A DNA stretch of 64,000 nt, taken from NCBI GenBank assembly GCA_019636095.1, contig JAHBYF010000003.1, forward strand, positions 310,001 to 374,000. Reading direction: 5' to 3'. Position 1 is the stretch's first letter, and each line of letters opens with the position of its first letter. The position numbers were made by a program, and so were the translations under genes. The notes beneath the pieces are model-generated. The model was not told the DNA's origin, searched no databases, and worked only from the letters and a program-made list of their open reading frames with translations. Origin of the DNA: Hyphomonadaceae bacterium. Lineage in GTDB: Bacteria > Pseudomonadota > Alphaproteobacteria > Caulobacterales > Aquidulcibacteraceae. Positions 61,733-64,000 of the stretch are shown piece after piece.

Positions 61733-62740
61733 ATGACGTTCTCTCGACGCATGCTTTTGATGAGCGCTGGCGCAGTGTGCGTTTTCGCACACTCGCTGCG
61801 AAAGTCCGCGTTAGCGAATGATAATGCGGAATATTTCTACGACGAATTAGGCCGTTTGATCCGTGTTGAACTCTCTGACGGCACCATCGTTGTCTACGCC
61901 TATGACGCGGCTGGAAACAGAATACGCGTCATTCACGGTGATGATGTCCCGTTCAACACGACGATCCAGGTCACCGGCACAGGCCCTGTGAATTTACGCA
62001 CACTGGCTGATCAAGCGGGATACACAGGCGTCACCAACGCGACGATTACGTTTCAGGTTGGGTCAGCAGTGACAATCACGGGCGCCTCAGGCGCGGGGAT
62101 GGGCATCGACACCGGAACTTGGCCGAGCGCCACGAAGTCAATTTCGTTGACGCTCCAAGTCAGTGGCAAGGTTTACGGCGGGGGCGGCAACGGCGGGCAA
62201 GGCGCTGGATCGAACGGCGACGCATCCACCGGCGGAACTGGCGGCGACGCAATCTATTGTCGTGAGAACCTATCGGTCACCGTGAACGCAGGTGGTCAAG
62301 TGAAGTCAGGCGGCGGCGGTGGTGGCGGCGGTGGCGGATGGCGCAACACCATCATGATCGAGGGATTTCCTGAAATATCGCACCGCAATGGCGGCGGCGG
62401 TGGCGGCGGTTTTCCAAACGGCGCTGGCGGACCAGAAGGCGACTATTCGGGTGACTACGATTTCGATGTCGCAAACCCAGGAAACGGCGGAACGACAACC
62501 GGCGGCGGCACGGGGGGAAGCGGCGGCGCCGGCGGCGGTGCTCGCACCACCGGTGCCGGAGGCGCTGGCGGCGGTGCAGCAGCAACGGGCAGCGCTGGCG
62601 TTGCGGCAACCGGCACTCAAGACGGCACCCATATCAAGCTGTCGAATGCATCCGGCGGTGCTGCTGGTTACGCGGTCAGGAAGAACGGCAAGACCGTGAC
62701 GGTGACGAACAACGGCACGATCACGGGCACGGTTGGTTGA
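61733..62740 (+). CDS. Secreted glycine-rich protein with a YD repeat
   Basis: A 335-residue protein. A twin-arginine-like signal (SRRMLLMSAGAVCVFAHS) leads to one YD repeat (EYFYDELGRLIRVELSDGTI...YAYDAAGNRI), then a beta domain (TIQVTGTGPVNLRTLADQAG) and a long Gly-rich tail from about residue 150 (GGGGNGGQGAGSNGD, SGGGGGGGGGGW). Phage tail-tip adhesins with polyglycine helices show the same style. ATG at 61733 has GGAGG 8 bases upstream. Divergent from the Rhs gene, which shares its YD chemistry. Confidence 0.72.
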   Translation: MTFSRRMLLMSAGAVCVFAHSLRKSALANDNAEYFYDELGRLIRVELSDGTIVVYAYDAAGNRIRVIHGDDVPFNTTIQVTGTGPVNLRTLADQAGYTGVTNATITFQVGSAVTITGASGAGMGIDTGTWPSATKSISLTLQVSGKVYGGGGNGGQGAGSNGDASTGGTGGDAIYCRENLSVTVNAGGQVKSGGGGGGGGGGWRNTIMIEGFPEISHRNGGGGGGGFPNGAGGPEGDYSGDYDFDVANPGNGGTTTGGGTGGSGGAGGGARTTGAGGAGGGAAATGSAGVAATGTQDGTHIKLSNASGGAAGYAVRKNGKTVTVTNNGTITGTVG

Positions 62741-62782
62741 ACGAAGTCGTAAATTCCCACGGGTTGATAAAGGACGACTCGA

Positions 62783-63014
62783 ATGACCGTCAAACCCCGC
62801 TCAGTTGCTGAGGGCAAATGCTACGTCACAAGCAACAATGAGGTTCGCCGCGTGCTCTCAATTCACAAATGAGCAAGTACGTTACGAACACAGGGGCGCC
62901 CGCACGAAATGGTCGGGCGCATACCGCGACCAAGAGCTAGGCAGATTCGCGAACGCCGTTGCTCGTGAAGTGACCGACGATTGGAATCCCGACTACCCAG
63001 AACGCAAACCCTAG
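62783..63014 (+). pseudogene. Small conserved gene with an internal frameshift
   Basis: The ATG at 62783 (AAGGAC upstream) gives MTVKPRSVAEGKCYVTSNNE and VRRVLSIHK before a stop. The next frame continues NEQVRYEHRGARTKWSGAYR and FANAVAREVTDDWNPDYPERKP to 63014. Joined, the text reads as one roughly 77-residue protein of a known-looking type (CYVTsxxEVRRVLSIxxxQVRYExRG). One extra base near 62850-62875 explains the break. Confidence 0.5.
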
Positions 63015-63116
63015 CTGAGACGGATGCCCCGGTTGCCTAAAGTCCAAGCCAAGCGATAACGTTCCCTGGGGGAGAGGCATGGCGATGACTTGGGGTCGCA
63101 TTTTGGGTGTTCGGTG

Positions 63117-64000
63117 ATGCGACGGTCCATTTCGCTGGCCCGCCGACCCGGCGTCGTGCTTTGGACGAACGACCTCGGAGAATTCCTTTTCCTCAACAAG
63201 GATGAGTCCGTCGCGTTGAGCGCGAACAAACTCACACCTGATCAGACTCGGTATTTGGATGTCGAAGCTCGGGGCATGCTGTCACCGGTCGGCCCCGCAG
63301 GTGGGCTTGCCGACACAGTGCGCCGCACTCGGAAATCCTTCCTTATGGAAGGTCCTTCCCTCCACATCTTCGTTGTTACTCTTCGCTGCGACCACTCGTG
63401 TCAGTACTGCCAAGTTTCGAGAGTTGCAGTAAACGCTTCCGGCTTTGATATGAGCCGCGAAGACGCCGTGCTCGCCCTCGATCGAGTTTTTGAATCCGAC
63501 GCCCCCGCCCTGACGATCGAGTTTCAAGGCGGCGAACCGGCGCTACGTTTCGACCTCATTCGTGAAGTCGTGGCACAGGCGGCTGCTCACCCAGCACGGA
63601 GCGGTCGCCCCATCCACTTCACTATGGCAACTACGCTCCAACTCTTGTCGGATGACGATCTCGGCTTCTGTCGTGATCACGCGATCCATCTCTCAACGTC
63701 AATCGATGGTCCGGCGTTACTCCATGCCACGCAGAGACCAACACCGTCGGGAAATTCATGGAAACGCACAATTGACGCGCTGGCACGTGCTCGCGACATC
63801 GTCGGCCACGATGGCGTAGCGGCGTTGCCGACGATCACTCGCACCGCACTCTCACAGCCCAAGCCTGTCGTAGACACCTACGTCGAACTCGGCTTCCGCT
63901 CGATTTTTCTTCGCCCTTTGGCGCCGTACGGGTTTGCGCGAAAGACGCAACGCTCGCTCGGTTATTCAACAACAGAATTCATGTCGTTCTATGAAACTGC
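63117..64000 (+). CDS. hxsB: Radical SAM maturase, HxsB-like (His-Xaa-Ser system), 3' end outside window
   Basis: The first 294 residues of a SPASM-type radical SAM enzyme. The cluster motif is C-x3-C-x2-C in LRCDHSCQYCQVSR; FDMSREDAVLALDRVF, LTIEFQGGEPALRFD, LSTSIDGPALLHATQRPTPS and GFRSIFLRPLAPYGFA follow in order, matching HxsB, which modifies peptides with His-x-Ser repeats. ATG at 63117, GTG at 63114 also possible. The substrate and HxsC/HxsD would lie beyond the edge. The small frameshifted gene just upstream may belong to the cluster. Confidence 0.85.
   Translation, partial: MRRSISLARRPGVVLWTNDLGEFLFLNKDESVALSANKLTPDQTRYLDVEARGMLSPVGPAGGLADTVRRTRKSFLMEGPSLHIFVVTLRCDHSCQYCQVSRVAVNASGFDMSREDAVLALDRVFESDAPALTIEFQGGEPALRFDLIREVVAQAAAHPARSGRPIHFTMATTLQLLSDDDLGFCRDHAIHLSTSIDGPALLHATQRPTPSGNSWKRTIDALARARDIVGHDGVAALPTITRTALSQPKPVVDTYVELGFRSIFLRPLAPYGFARKTQRSLGYSTTEFMSFYET

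Noticed and set aside
62158..62636. Gly-rich tract as a CRISPR-like or tandem DNA repeat
   Set aside because: Repeated GGC codons encode the Gly-rich tail; there are no regular spacers.

Overview
The window reads as one contig of a GC-rich alphaproteobacterium. Gene content (nitrate respiration with a NarK1-NarK2 fusion, FNR-type control, many GTGA/ATGA-coupled operons, NnrS, Rhs and TIR proteins) suggests a Caulobacterales/Hyphomonadaceae-like soil or sediment bacterium; this assignment is an inference from protein style, not from a marker gene. No rRNA, intact tRNA, CRISPR array or replication origin was seen.

1-9 kb (minus strand): a nitrate respiration operon narK-narG-narH-narJ followed, by translational coupling, by a gene for a secreted outer-membrane barrel rather than by narI. 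The narK upstream region carries three FNR/Dnr-type boxes and is shared with a divergent Crp/Fnr regulator.

9-22 kb (plus strand): a tightly packed run making molybdenum cofactor (mobA, moaA, moaD, moaE, moaB, moaC, moeA) with a TauE-type permease inside it, then hemN (its own FNR box), nnrS, a UbiH/UbiM-like hydroxylase, a ThDP decarboxylase/synthase and a GlcD-type flavin dehydrogenase that appears frameshifted near its N-terminus. Together they supply cofactor, haem and probably quinone for anaerobic nitrate respiration.

22-27 kb: an accessory anaerobic set, much of it behind FNR-like boxes: tryptophanase, a 71-residue protein, a CxxC AhpD-type protein behind a leader with an intrinsic terminator, a SLAC1/TehA channel and a hemerythrin-like protein.

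27-41 kb: mixed accessory and core genes: an AbiE-like HTH/nucleotidyltransferase pair, a QueD-like enzyme, an HNH protein, a SulP transporter operon, GTP-dependent PEP carboxykinase, a PhnA-like protein, a secreted nuclease, and two convergent tyrosine recombinases. The right-hand recombinase abuts a glycosyltransferase gene that has lost its 5' part.

42-47 kb: ordinary genes (threonine aldolase, a membrane hybrid histidine kinase, an M20 peptidase).

47-57 kb: a patchwork accessory region. It starts at a 5' half of tRNA-Gly and is bracketed by two 76-bp imperfect direct repeats. It holds a TIR-coiled-coil-membrane protein, small secreted and membrane proteins, resolvase and WD40 remnants, a multi-membrane-span protein with a likely effector domain, an intact serine recombinase, and two IS3-family remnants joined head to head that cut a uracil-DNA-glycosylase-like gene.

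57-64 kb: a 1399-residue Rhs/YD-repeat protein with a 59-residue two-span membrane protein just downstream (candidate toxin and immunity protein), a secreted glycine-rich protein carrying a YD repeat, a small frameshifted gene, and the start of an HxsB-type radical SAM maturase that runs off the window.
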